Shown piece after piece: positions 8,151 through 15,975 of a DNA stretch of 38,698 nt. The stretch is from an uncultured Pelagibacteraceae bacterium (GTDB lineage Bacteria > Pseudomonadota > Alphaproteobacteria > Pelagibacterales > Pelagibacteraceae). Location of the stretch: NCBI GenBank assembly GCA_902561075.1, contig CACEOC010000003.1, positions 57,501 through 96,198 of the forward strand, written 5' to 3'. Numbering within the stretch: the first letter of the stretch is position 1; each line of letters starts with the position of its first letter. A model generated the notes under the pieces. That model was given only the letters and a program-made list of their open reading frames with translations, ran no database searches and was not told the DNA's origin. Made by a program: the position numbers and the translations under genes.

Positions 8151-8872
8151 TGAAAACAAATCTTAGCCAAAGAAAAGTAAAGATCATCTCTGAAATTCAT
8201 CCTCAACATCTTGGTTCAATGGATGAGTCAAAAAGAATGATATTGCAATCAAAAATTGCTGGAGCTGATTTCGTAAAAGTTCAATTATACGATTCAAAAT
8301 TATTATTTAACAACAATGATAGAAATTATATTCAACTGACCAAAAAAGAATTCTTTGAATTAAATGATTATGCCAAACAAATAGGAATTAATTTTTTTGC
8401 ATCTATTTTCGATAAATCTAAGATTGATTGGTGTGAAGAAGCAGGGATTGATTTTTATAAAATAGCAAGTAGATCAATTAAAGATAAAAGTTTATGTAAA
8501 GAAATAATCGGATTAAATAAGAAAGTTTTTATATCTTTGGGAATGCACAAAAATTTAAAATCTTTACCTTATAAGGAAAAAAATATTATATATTTTTATT
8601 GTGTTTCAAAGTACCCAACGCAACTAACTGATATTAAGATGCCAGATTTTACAAAATCTCAAATTAAAGGTTATAGCGATCATACAATTGGAACTGCAGC
8701 CTGCATATATGCTGCTTCGAAAGGTGTAGAATATATTGAAAAACATTTTACTTGTAATAAATCACTTAATGTAAATACCCAATTAGCTCATACTTGTAGT
8801 ATGGATTATGAAGATTTGTCTCAGATTAGAAGGACAGTTGACTCTATAACACTTTTAAAAAGTAGTGAATAG
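8150..8872 (+). CDS. neuB: NeuB-family nonulosonic acid synthase, barrel only
   Basis: 240 residues forming the TIM-barrel half of the sialic, legionaminic or pseudaminic acid synthase family, which condenses PEP with a hexosamine-derived sugar. Visible landmarks are E15 in ISEIHP, K43-x-Q45, CVSKYPT (151-157), SDHT with H178, and EKHFT with H199; the last two His are the metal ligands in the family. Usual NeuB proteins are about 340-350 residues with a C-terminal antifreeze-like SAF domain that closes the active site of the partner subunit. Here the gene ends right after the barrel and the next gene starts 7 bp later, so the SAF domain is absent. Translational coupling to the CMP-sugar synthetase supports a shared pathway. 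The product identity is unknown. Confidence 0.82.
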   Translation: MKTNLSQRKVKIISEIHPQHLGSMDESKRMILQSKIAGADFVKVQLYDSKLLFNNNDRNYIQLTKKEFFELNDYAKQIGINFFASIFDKSKIDWCEEAGIDFYKIASRSIKDKSLCKEIIGLNKKVFISLGMHKNLKSLPYKEKNIIYFYCVSKYPTQLTDIKMPDFTKSQIKGYSDHTIGTAACIYAASKGVEYIEKHFTCNKSLNVNTQLAHTCSMDYEDLSQIRRTVDSITLLKSSE

Positions 8873-8879
8873 TTAATAG

Positions 8880-9758
8880 ATGAAATATAGGTGTATTTGC
8901 TGTGGTCTTCGTAATCACAAAGTAATTTGGAATGATAAAATAAGAGTAGGAAAAAATATTTTTTCTAAAAACAAGCAAAAACTTATAGCTTGCAATAGTT
9001 GTGGTCTAGTTAGTTTAAAAAAAAAAACTAAAATATTGGAAGATTCATCAATAGCACGTAATTTATACAATAATAATAATTCAATTAAAGAATTTATAAA
9101 ATTTCATTATCCACGCGAAATTAAAAAAATTAGATTTATTGAAAAATACATAAACTTTAAAAATAAAAAGGTTTTAGAATCAAATTGTGGGTCAGGAATA
9201 CTTATAAATTATCTAAAAAAAAAATCATCTTACACAGCTGGTCTTGATAATAAATTATATGAAAACTTTATAAAAAAAAATGGACATTCTTTTTATTCAT
9301 CAATAAATGATATACTTACAAAAAAAACAAAATTTGATGCAATTCTATCTCTTTCCGAGTTAGAGCATAAAATTAACCCCATTTTATTCTTGAAGAATTT
9401 AAAGAAAATATTAAGTAGCAATGGTAAATTAATTCTGAGAATCCCTAATTATAATAATATTTACAAATTTTTATTAGGATATGATTTTTTAAAATATGAT
9501 TTTAGAAATAGCCACAACTACTATTTTTCAGAAAAAAATTTAGACATTATTTTTTCAAAACTTAATTTTAAAATAATAAAAAAAGTTGGAATGAATGAGT
9601 ACAGTTTTAATCATTTATTAAATTATGTAAAAACTAAAAAAAGAGTAGATAATAAAGACGTTTTAAATTTTCTAAATAAAAAAAGAGATTATAATTTAGT
9701 ATCTAATATTGAAAAAAACATGATTTCAACAAGTTTACTTTATATTCTTAAAAAATAA
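8880..9758 (+). CDS. Zinc-ribbon class I SAM-dependent methyltransferase
   Basis: A 292-residue protein with an N-terminal four-cysteine ribbon (C5-x2-C8 and C38-x2-C41), then a Rossmann-type methyltransferase domain. VLESNCGSG (98-106) is the SAM-binding loop, with Glu-Ser-Asn in place of the usual Asp-Ile-Gly. LSLSELEHKINP lies at the post-motif region and KLILRIPNY (about 178-186) at the following strand. The architecture resembles C-methyltransferases and related enzymes acting on nucleotide-activated sugars. It is in the long plus-strand run, one base overlapping the DUF4910 gene (TAATG), and a second zinc-ribbon protein lies just beyond that gene. Confidence 0.7.
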   Translation: MKYRCICCGLRNHKVIWNDKIRVGKNIFSKNKQKLIACNSCGLVSLKKKTKILEDSSIARNLYNNNNSIKEFIKFHYPREIKKIRFIEKYINFKNKKVLESNCGSGILINYLKKKSSYTAGLDNKLYENFIKKNGHSFYSSINDILTKKTKFDAILSLSELEHKINPILFLKNLKKILSSNGKLILRIPNYNNIYKFLLGYDFLKYDFRNSHNYYFSEKNLDIIFSKLNFKIIKKVGMNEYSFNHLLNYVKTKKRVDNKDVLNFLNKKRDYNLVSNIEKNMISTSLLYILKK

Positions 9759-11056
9759 TGAAATTTAAAACTTTATCTAATATAAATGAATATATTAATC
9801 TTGGAAAAAATATATTTCCAATTTGTAGAAGCTTAACAGGTAATGGAAATAGAAAAACTTTAAATATTTTAAAAAGTAAGATTCCAAATTTACATATATT
9901 AGAAATACCGTCTGGCAAAAGGGTCTTTGACTGGATAATTCCACCTGAGTGGAATATTAAAGATGCTTACATAAAAGATGAATTTGGAAATAAGATAATC
10001 GACTTTAAAAAAAATAATCTTCACGTAATAAATTATTCAGCTCCTGTTTCTAAAAAAATTAGGTTCAAGGATTTAAAAAAAAATCTACATACATTGAGAA
10101 AACAGCCTAATCATATTCCTTACATTACCTCTTACTATAAGAGATTATGGGGTTTTTGCTTGAGTCATAAATACCTTTTAAAACTGGAGAAAAAATACAA
10201 ACTCAGTTCAGTATTTGAGGTAAAGATAGCATCAAGCTTCAAAAAAAAGGGGAGCCTTTCAATTGGTGAAGCTGTAATTAAAGGTAAATCAAAAAAAGAA
10301 ATACTTATATCAACCTATATTTGTCATCCGTCGACGTGCAATGATAATTTGTCTGGAATTTTATTAACAACGATGCTCTATGAACATTTTAAAAAATTTT
10401 CATCATATTACACCCTAAGATTTGTTTTTTTACCAGAAATTATTGGATCAATTAGTTATATCAATAAAAGATTTAAAGAATTAAAAAATAATGTAATAGC
10501 CGGATATAATCTTACTTGCGTTGGAGATGATAGAAATTTTTCTTTTATACCATCAAAAAAAAGTGATTCTTTGACGAATAATATTGCTATTCAAGTTTTC
10601 AAAGAGAATAAAATAAAATTTAAAAAGTATAGTTTTCTAGACTTTAGGTCTGATGAAGGCAATTTTAATTCACATGGAGTTGATTTAGATGTAGCAACTT
10701 TTTGTAGAACAAAATACGCTGAATTTAAGGAATATCATACATCTGCTGACGATTTCAAAGTTTTAACTCAAAAAGGTTTAAAAAAAAGTTATATAATTAT
10801 GGTTAAGATAATTAACAAAATTTCATCAACGATTTTGCCTGAATGTAAGGTTTATTGTGAGCCACAATTAGGAAGAAGGGGACTTCATCCATTACTAGGT
10901 ACTAAAGAAAGGAAAACACAAGTTAAAAAATTAATTAACTTTCTACAATACTCGAATGGAAAAAATGACTTAAAACGAATTACTAAATTAATAAATATAG
11001 AATATAAAGAATGTGAACAAATTTATAAAATTTTAAAAAAAAACAGATTAGTTTAA
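9758..11056 (+). CDS. DUF4910-type aminopeptidase-like protein
   Basis: 432 residues matching the DUF4910/DUF2172 family of M28-like zinc aminopeptidase-fold proteins that recur in glycan gene clusters. Starting from FPICRSLTGNG (20-30), the conserved region includes FDWIIPPEWN (57-66). The likely metal ligands are H190 in YICHPS, D196 in CNDNLSG, E227 in FLPE and H327 in YHTSADD, so the metal site appears intact. The C-terminal about 70 residues read as a small helical, winged-helix-like domain. There is no signal peptide, so it should be cytosolic. Its biochemical role in glycan synthesis is not known to me; hydrolysis of an amide on a sugar precursor is a guess. It lies between two zinc-ribbon methyltransferase-like genes. 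Confidence 0.75.
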   Translation: MKFKTLSNINEYINLGKNIFPICRSLTGNGNRKTLNILKSKIPNLHILEIPSGKRVFDWIIPPEWNIKDAYIKDEFGNKIIDFKKNNLHVINYSAPVSKKIRFKDLKKNLHTLRKQPNHIPYITSYYKRLWGFCLSHKYLLKLEKKYKLSSVFEVKIASSFKKKGSLSIGEAVIKGKSKKEILISTYICHPSTCNDNLSGILLTTMLYEHFKKFSSYYTLRFVFLPEIIGSISYINKRFKELKNNVIAGYNLTCVGDDRNFSFIPSKKSDSLTNNIAIQVFKENKIKFKKYSFLDFRSDEGNFNSHGVDLDVATFCRTKYAEFKEYHTSADDFKVLTQKGLKKSYIIMVKIINKISSTILPECKVYCEPQLGRRGLHPLLGTKERKTQVKKLINFLQYSNGKNDLKRITKLINIEYKECEQIYKILKKNRLV

Positions 11057-11071
11057 TATCCAGAATAATTT

Positions 11072-12109
11072 ATGAAATATTTCCAAAAATATAATTATTG
11101 TATATATTGCGGTTCATCAAAATTAAAAAAAGAAAAAAATCAAATTCATCCTAAAAATTTTTATGTTGATGCAATTAAATCTGATTTAAATTTATCACAG
11201 AAACAATTAAACAATATAACTGTTCACCGCTGTTTAAACTGCAACATATTACAAAATAATCCATGGTTTAAAAAAGAAATTTCAAGAAGAATTTATTCAA
11301 ATATATATGGACAACATAACAGAAGTTGGACTAATTTAATAAATTTCGTTAAAAATAATAAACTTCCAAATCATGGTGATTTATATAAAATTTTAAGTAA
11401 AAATATAAAGATTAAAAATTACGCAGAATATAATAGCCCATTTATGGGATTATTTTTAAATTTTTTTAAAGAAGAATATAAAAATAATAAACTTTTTTAT
11501 AAAAATTTATCCAATAAAGTTTTTGATTATTTTAATTTCAGACAGGTTGCAGGTAAATCAAAAATATTGCAAAAAAAATATTTTAAAAAATCAATTAAAT
11601 CTTACTCTGATATTTTAATTTTAAAGAAAAAGAATCTAAAGAAAAAAAATTTAAAAAAAAAATACCTTTTTATCGATAATTCAAATTTATTTTGGGGACA
11701 AAACGATAATTATAAATCCGTTAATAGCAAAAGTTTTGCTGAAGAATTTTTAGATCTTCAAATTTCGAATCATTATAAAAATATCAAAGCTAAATCCTTT
11801 GATCTATTTGGAATTTTTCATACTTTAGACCATACATTTGAACCTAAGAAAATTTTAGATTTTGCATTAAACTCAAGTAAAGTTGTAATTATATATTGTC
11901 ATGCTGATAAAACAGTAAACAAACAACATTTATTTACATTTACAAGTGATTTTGTAAAATATTTGAATAAAAATAAAATAAATACTTTTGATTTGACAAA
12001 TAAAATAAAAAAGAATTTTAAATCAAAAGAATTATATTTTATATGTTCTAGACAAAAAACTTATTTAAATAAATTTAAAAAATCATTTGAAAAAAAAATT
12101 GAAAAATAA
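11072..12109 (+). CDS. Zinc-ribbon protein with a degenerate methyltransferase-like domain
   Basis: 345 residues. The N-terminus has C10-x2-C13 and C54-x2-C57, a four-cysteine ribbon like that of the methyltransferase gene two places upstream. No clear glycine-rich SAM loop is visible. The region around FGIFHTLDHTFEP (about residues 248-260) looks like the post-SAM segment of C-methyltransferases, followed by VVIIYCHAD where a strand of the fold would be. It may be a divergent or inactive methyltransferase that partners the protein encoded at 8880, or a rearranged one; I cannot decide. The 3' end overlaps the next gene by 23 bp. Confidence 0.55.
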   Translation: MKYFQKYNYCIYCGSSKLKKEKNQIHPKNFYVDAIKSDLNLSQKQLNNITVHRCLNCNILQNNPWFKKEISRRIYSNIYGQHNRSWTNLINFVKNNKLPNHGDLYKILSKNIKIKNYAEYNSPFMGLFLNFFKEEYKNNKLFYKNLSNKVFDYFNFRQVAGKSKILQKKYFKKSIKSYSDILILKKKNLKKKNLKKKYLFIDNSNLFWGQNDNYKSVNSKSFAEEFLDLQISNHYKNIKAKSFDLFGIFHTLDHTFEPKKILDFALNSSKVVIIYCHADKTVNKQHLFTFTSDFVKYLNKNKINTFDLTNKIKKNFKSKELYFICSRQKTYLNKFKKSFEKKIEK

Positions 12110-13175
12110 AAAATTAAAAAAAGACGTCACATTTTTTTACTCAGATCATATTGAAAAAAATACTTGGGTAAACCTAAAAAAAAGGCTAAAAAATAAAGGT
12201 TATAAAACAAGATTTTCAAATAAATTAAGAGGAAAAGCTGAGATCGGTTTTTATAACCATGATCTAAATATTAATAATAATTCAAAATTTTCAATAATCT
12301 CTTTACATGGTATGGATCAGGGAAGAACAAGTTGGCCAAATGCTTGGAAAAAAACTAGGTGGGACCTATATGATATTGGACTTTTGCCTGGAAAAAAGTG
12401 GGTTAATTTATGGAAAACTTCTTGTAAAGATCCAAAAGCAAATCCGAGAAATGGCGTATACGAGATTGGTTGGCCTAAATCAGATGATATAAATTCTACT
12501 TCTTTTAAGCAAAAAGTTAAAAAGATTAAAAAAAAAATTAACCCAAACAAAAAAACGATCTTGTACGCACCTTCATTTGAAACAGATAATAAACAATTAG
12601 ACATTCTTAATTTAGCCAAAAAAAAGGGGTTAAATTTGATTGTTAAACATTGGCCGTCAAAAGATGATAAAAAATATTCTGATATATATAAGAATACGAT
12701 AAAAATGAATAATATCTCCAAACAAAATTACAAAGATGTTTATATATATCCACCAAAAACAAATATTTTTCTCTATTTAGCTGTAGCTGATATTTTAATA
12801 ACAGATGAGTCCAGTGTTATGTATGAAGCGATGTTATTTAACGTACCAACTATAATACCAAATGATTGGAGCATGAGAATAAACAATTCAAACAAACCAA
12901 GAAAGATAATGCCTTCTAGCGATGCTTATCTTAACTGCCAACTAAACGATTTATCTAAAAATATTTCTTTAACTTTAAATAATCTTTCAGAAGTAAAAAA
13001 AATAATAAAAAAACAAAAAAAATTGCATTTTTCATACATTGAAAATTCTTCAGAAAAAATTTTTAATTTAATAGAAAAAATAATTAACAATGATTTAAGT
13101 TATAAAAGTATAAATGTAAGGAAGCCTTTAAAACGGAGTATTTTTGAAAGAATTAAAAAATATTTTTTAAAATGA
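12087..13175 (+). CDS. CDP-glycerol glycerophosphotransferase-like enzyme
   Basis: About 362 residues resembling the CDP-glycerol:poly(glycerophosphate) glycerophosphotransferase family. Evidence is HGMDQGRTSW near residue 74, KKTILYAPSFETDN at about 150-163, the loop VKHWPS, and DILITDESSVMYEA, the donor-binding Asp-Ser-Ser segment. These enzymes move a phospho-alditol from a CDP donor onto a glycan, or act as related phosphotransferases. The start is a TTG at 12087 (an alternative TTG is at 12099), since no ATG occurs before the conserved core. It overlaps the upstream gene by 23 bp, with a run of 9 A directly after the TTG. In this neighbourhood it is a candidate for transferring a cytidylyl-activated phosphonate, which is speculation. 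Confidence 0.75.
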   Translation: MKKKLKNKKLKKDVTFFYSDHIEKNTWVNLKKRLKNKGYKTRFSNKLRGKAEIGFYNHDLNINNNSKFSIISLHGMDQGRTSWPNAWKKTRWDLYDIGLLPGKKWVNLWKTSCKDPKANPRNGVYEIGWPKSDDINSTSFKQKVKKIKKKINPNKKTILYAPSFETDNKQLDILNLAKKKGLNLIVKHWPSKDDKKYSDIYKNTIKMNNISKQNYKDVYIYPPKTNIFLYLAVADILITDESSVMYEAMLFNVPTIIPNDWSMRINNSNKPRKIMPSSDAYLNCQLNDLSKNISLTLNNLSEVKKIIKKQKKLHFSYIENSSEKIFNLIEKIINNDLSYKSINVRKPLKRSIFERIKKYFLK

Positions 13176-13176
13176 T

Positions 13177-14910
13177 ATGTTTAAGAAGATACTAAAAATT
13201 CTAGATAATAATCAAAGAAATAGATTAATTTTATTAATCTTAAGTTCGTTTCCGCTCATTTTACTTGAAACTATTTCCATTGGATCTCTTCCTATTTACT
13301 TAGTTACAATTATAAATCCATCTAAAATTTTCGAATATTTAGACAACCAGACTTTAGAGAATTTAATATTAAATATGCCAATTTCTGAAAGATCATTATA
13401 TGGATTAATAATTATTTTTATCATTTTCTTTATTAAAGCAATTTATAATTTATTATTTAATTATTTTGAATTAAATATGATAAAAAAGATTAATTTAGAA
13501 CATTCAAGAAAAATTTATTCTTTTTATCTTAATGAAAGTTTTTTATTTCATACTCAGAATAACCCTTCAAAATTAATACAAAATATAGATGATGTAAAAA
13601 GGTCTACTTCTGTTATTTTTAGTATTTTAAAAATCATCAAAGAATTAATTTTAATTTTCTTTATTATTTTTATCTTAGTTTTAAGTAATCCATTAGTATT
13701 ATTAATAACATTATGTATTTTTAGTTTTCCGGTTATTTTTTTCCTAACTATTTTTAAAAAAAATTTAAAGCAAAGAGGTGAAATTGCAAAGAAATCAAGA
13801 ATTTTAATTCTTAAAAACATGCAAGAAAGCTTCTCATTAATTAAATTTATTAAAATGATTGGAAATCAAGAATTTATAGAAAAAAACTTCAATTTACAAA
13901 ATTATAGATCATTACACCAAGAGACCAATGTTGCTTTATTGGCAACAACACCAAAAATTATCCTTGAACTTTTTACTGTGTTGGCTATATCCTTGATAAT
14001 CTTATTCCTCTTTAATAATAACCAATCATTTGAATCAATGTTGCCATTACTCACTTTACTTGTTGTATCATTAGTAAGATTTATACCTTCTGTGGGTATT
14101 ATTTTAGTTGGAATAAATCAATATAAATTTCATTACGTATCATTATTAAATATTTATGAGATATTTATTTTATACAAGAAAAATCAATTAGAGACTAAAA
14201 AAGAAATTAATGAAAAAAAATTAGATTTTAAAAAAAATATCAAATTTTCAGGAGTTGAGTTTTCTTATCCAAATTCAACTAAATCTTCTATTAAAAATTT
14301 GAATTTTCAAATTAAAAAAAATAGTAGCATTGGAATTCAAGGACCAACAGGGTCAGGAAAATCAACTTTAATAGCTTTGTTAATGGGTTTATTAAAACCA
14401 AACCAAGGAGAAATTGTATTTGATGGAATTAGTATTTATCAAAATCTAAAAGGTTGGCAAAAAAATATCGGGTATGTGCCTCAAACTATCCAATTACTAG
14501 ATGACACAATTAAGAATAATATTTGTTTTGGGATTAATGAAAAACAAATAGATTTTGATAGACTAAACAAAGTAGTAGATATATCAGGGATCCGTAATTT
14601 TATAGATAGTCTTGAAAAAAAAATAGATACTATGGTTGGTCATTCTGGTGCTAGAATTTCAGGAGGTCAATTACAGAGAATTGGTATTGCAAGAGCATTA
14701 TATCTTAATCCAAAAATATTAATCTTGGATGAGCCAACAAGCTCATTAGATCCAAATACTGAGGAAAAAATAATAGAAAAAATATTATCCTTAAATGAAT
14801 TAACTGTAGTCTTAATTTCTCACAATCCAAAAGTCATAGAAAAATGTGATAATGTTTTAATTTTGAAAAATCAAACAGTTTTTGAATTAAATAATAAAAA
14901 TAAAATTTAA
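13177..14910 (+). CDS. ABC transporter, fused permease and ATPase (MsbA/PglK-like exporter)
   Basis: 577 residues with the half-transporter layout. An N-terminal membrane domain (about 1-320) has hydrophobic segments near 17-45, 72-95, 147-168, 172-193, 260-280 and 288-312. The nucleotide-binding domain follows, with Walker A GPTGSGKST (389-397), Q-loop Gln at 436, signature ISGGQ (495-499), Walker B ILILDEP (514-520) and H-loop His 549. All catalytic motifs are intact. It would form a homodimer in the inner membrane. In this locus a lipid-linked oligosaccharide flippase role like PglK or WlaB is likely, and no Wzx-type flippase is visible in the window. The gaps to its neighbours are 1 bp upstream and 3 bp downstream. 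Confidence 0.9.
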   Translation: MFKKILKILDNNQRNRLILLILSSFPLILLETISIGSLPIYLVTIINPSKIFEYLDNQTLENLILNMPISERSLYGLIIIFIIFFIKAIYNLLFNYFELNMIKKINLEHSRKIYSFYLNESFLFHTQNNPSKLIQNIDDVKRSTSVIFSILKIIKELILIFFIIFILVLSNPLVLLITLCIFSFPVIFFLTIFKKNLKQRGEIAKKSRILILKNMQESFSLIKFIKMIGNQEFIEKNFNLQNYRSLHQETNVALLATTPKIILELFTVLAISLIILFLFNNNQSFESMLPLLTLLVVSLVRFIPSVGIILVGINQYKFHYVSLLNIYEIFILYKKNQLETKKEINEKKLDFKKNIKFSGVEFSYPNSTKSSIKNLNFQIKKNSSIGIQGPTGSGKSTLIALLMGLLKPNQGEIVFDGISIYQNLKGWQKNIGYVPQTIQLLDDTIKNNICFGINEKQIDFDRLNKVVDISGIRNFIDSLEKKIDTMVGHSGARISGGQLQRIGIARALYLNPKILILDEPTSSLDPNTEEKIIEKILSLNELTVVLISHNPKVIEKCDNVLILKNQTVFELNNKNKI

Positions 14911-14913
14911 AAA

Positions 14914-15564
14914 ATGAAAAAAAATTTTTATGTAGAGTTTATTGGAATGCCAGCTAGCGGTAAATCTTATTATTGTAAAAAGATAAAAAAGATATTTCAA
15001 AAAGAAAAGATCGCAACTAATGATTACAATATCTTAAGCAAACCAAAAAAAATTTTTTTTTTAATTTTTTTTTTTATAAAATATACAACTTATTCAATAA
15101 GAATTTTTAACACATTTTTGAATTTAAATTTTTCTCGATGGGAAGTGAGGAAACATTTTTATTACTTTATCAATGAGGCTTCATTGCGTATTTATCATGA
15201 ACTAAATAAAAATTTAGTAATAAACTCAGAAGGTTTTAGATATAGATCACTATTTTATATAATTTGTAACTCCAACAAAAAAAAAATGAGATATATAAGT
15301 AAACTTATAAATTCACAACCAAAAGTTCATTTGCTTATAATTATAAAATCAAAAAAAAAAATTAATTTAGAAAGAAGTAAAAATAGAAAAAAGGGCTATA
15401 AATACACAAATCAAGAAAAAAAAATGTATGAAAAAAATGAAAAAATTATTATGCAAATTTGTCAAGAAAGTAGTAAAAAATCTTCTGTTATAAATATTAC
15501 AAAAAAAAATGAAAAAAAAGATTTAAAAAAAATCGTAAATGAAATTAAAAAGTTTTATAAATAA
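14914..15564 (+). CDS. P-loop kinase-like protein of unknown substrate
   Basis: 216 residues with Walker A GMPASGKS at 11-18, resembling small-molecule or nucleotide kinases. The middle is unusually hydrophobic (about 48-72, encoded by T-rich sequence with runs of 10 and 11 T at 15053-15062 and 15065-15075). INSEGF (about 105-110) would sit at the second conserved strand, and ERSKNRKKGY resembles an Arg-rich lid. No assignment to a known kinase family is safe. It lies between the ABC exporter and the cytidylyltransferase genes, so phosphorylation of a precursor for nucleotidyl activation is a reasonable guess. Confidence 0.5.
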   Translation: MKKNFYVEFIGMPASGKSYYCKKIKKIFQKEKIATNDYNILSKPKKIFFLIFFFIKYTTYSIRIFNTFLNLNFSRWEVRKHFYYFINEASLRIYHELNKNLVINSEGFRYRSLFYIICNSNKKKMRYISKLINSQPKVHLLIIIKSKKKINLERSKNRKKGYKYTNQEKKMYEKNEKIIMQICQESSKKSSVINITKKNEKKDLKKIVNEIKKFYK

Positions 15565-15573
15565 ATTAAATAA

Positions 15574-15975
15574 ATGAAAAAACAAAAAAAAATATTAGTG
15601 GATATGTCGGCATCAATTATTCATCATGGTCATATAAGATTATTAAAAAAAGCTAGTAAATACGGAAGAGTTATTATTGCTTTAACTACTGATAAAGATT
15701 TAAAAAAGTTCAAAAATTTTAGTCCAGAAATTAAATTTAAAAATAGAGCTGAGATACTAGAATCTATTAAATATGTATATAAAGTTATACCTTCAAACTA
15801 TATTGTTGACGATAAATTTGTTACAAAGAATAAAATAAATTTAGTAATAAATGGAGCAGATTATAAAAATAGAAAATTTAAAGTTAGATCAATTTATTTT
15901 GAAAGAACAAAAAATATTAGTAGTTCAATAATAAGAAAAAGGGCAGCAAAAAATTATGAAAAAACAAAAAAATAA
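15574..15975 (+). CDS. Stand-alone cytidylyltransferase-like protein (HxGH family)
   Basis: A 133-residue single-domain nucleotidyltransferase of the glycerol-3-phosphate cytidylyltransferase/TagD type. HHGH at 17-20 is the nucleotide-binding signature, and TKNISSSIIRKR near the C-terminus corresponds to the second signature (ISS/T then Arg). The usual GxFDxxHxGH is altered to DMSASIIHHGH. Its length fits the family (about 130 aa). It would couple a phospho- or phosphono-compound to CMP or AMP. It overlaps by 20 bp the next gene, whose N-terminal domain is a diverged version of the same fold. Its donor and acceptor are unknown. Confidence 0.75.
   Translation: MKKQKKILVDMSASIIHHGHIRLLKKASKYGRVIIALTTDKDLKKFKNFSPEIKFKNRAEILESIKYVYKVIPSNYIVDDKFVTKNKINLVINGADYKNRKFKVRSIYFERTKNISSSIIRKRAAKNYEKTKK

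Noticed and set aside
12317-12721. Minus-strand 134-codon open frame
   Set aside because: It lies fully inside the glycerophosphotransferase-like gene on the other strand and shows no motif.
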